DNA of 55,130 nucleotides from Rosenbergiella collisarenosi. Its GTDB lineage: Bacteria > Pseudomonadota > Gammaproteobacteria > Enterobacterales > Enterobacteriaceae. The notes beneath the pieces are model-generated. The model was not told the DNA's origin and made no database searches. It saw only the letters and a list, made by a program, of their open reading frames with translations. The position numbers and the translations under genes are program-made. The stretch is taken from NCBI RefSeq assembly GCF_018494085.1, contig NZ_JABBFP010000013.1, positions 1-55,130 of the forward strand. Direction: 5' to 3'. Shown here piece by piece: positions 55,026 to 55,130 of this stretch (its first letter is position 1; every line of letters begins with the position of its first letter).

Positions 55026-55068
55026 TGTTCTGTTTTTAGTCGAAATGATTCATTAATCACCACTCAGT

Positions 55069-55130
55069 AAAAAAGTTTAAATAATCCCTTGCGCTCTCAG
55101 CGGAACTCCCTATAATGCGCATCCACTGAC
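55069..55130 (+). promoter_or_regulatory. rRNA operon P1 promoter with UP element
   Basis: TTGCGC (55089-55094) and TATAAT (55111-55116), 16 bases apart, with a GCGC discriminator and CCACTGAC start region like E. coli rrn P1. The A/T-rich stretch 55069-55085 fits an UP element. The 16S gene lies beyond the window edge. Confidence 0.93.

Overview
The window is chromosomal DNA of an enterobacterium. Nearly every protein can be recognised by residue-level resemblance to an Escherichia coli or Klebsiella counterpart. Moderate GC, an hpx ureide cluster and a shuffled but recognisable gene order suggest an Erwiniaceae-like lineage of the Tatumella or Rosenbergiella kind. That genus-level guess is inference. 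I see no phage, insertion sequence, CRISPR array, plasmid gene or tRNA.

Boundaries: the first 54 bases are the 3' end of a 5S rRNA with its rrn terminator. The last ~60 bases are an rrn P1 promoter. Both lie on the + strand, so the window is the unique interval between two directly oriented rRNA operons, or a contig cut at collapsed rrn repeats. In E. coli clpB lies immediately before rrnG and kgtP immediately after it. Here those two genes lie at opposite ends of the window, so the order is circularly permuted about an rrn operon.

Layout: (1) 230-7445, kgtP, pssA, pat, tapT, yfiF. (2) 7503-15501, the emrB-emrA-mprA multidrug efflux unit, the proVWX osmoprotectant transporter, ygaM and ygaC. 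(3) 15534-25222, speG followed by a purine-ureide cluster: puuE; hpxW-X-Y-Z; hpxU; hpxJ-K-T-Q. Its enzymes lead from 5-hydroxyisourate through allantoin and allantoate to oxalurate/oxamate. Two promoters have good sigma-54 -24/-12 elements and one has tandem NtrC-like sites, pointing to nitrogen-limitation control. Urate oxidase, xanthine dehydrogenase, allantoin racemase and a permease are not in the window. (4) 25202-36972, yafV with mtnE (2-oxo-acid/methionine salvage), gmhA, yafJ, yafK, dinB, a secreted esterase-like protein, pepD, gpt, crl, proBA. This is a condensed version of the E. coli 5-min region. (5) 37111-42452, an RcnB-like His-rich protein, manA and the mannose PTS manXYZ with yobD. 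(6) 42717-46707, aroF-tyrA with TyrR boxes, pheA with a pheL attenuator, raiA. (7) 47108-49529, a stand-alone type-2 2-isopropylmalate synthase and an AraC regulator placed between raiA and bamD. (8) 49706-54977, bamD, rluD-pgeF, clpB.

Most notable points: the rrn-permuted boundary; the nitrogen-regulated ureide cluster containing the hpxXYZ trio, which parallels atzG-atzE-atzH; a Pat acetyltransferase that has lost the core of its ATP-grasp domain; a 40-bp near-perfect palindrome carrying a CRP site upstream of raiA; and the leuA2/araC insertion. I found no clearly undescribed multi-gene system. The hpxXYZ/W branch is the best candidate for unsolved biochemistry.
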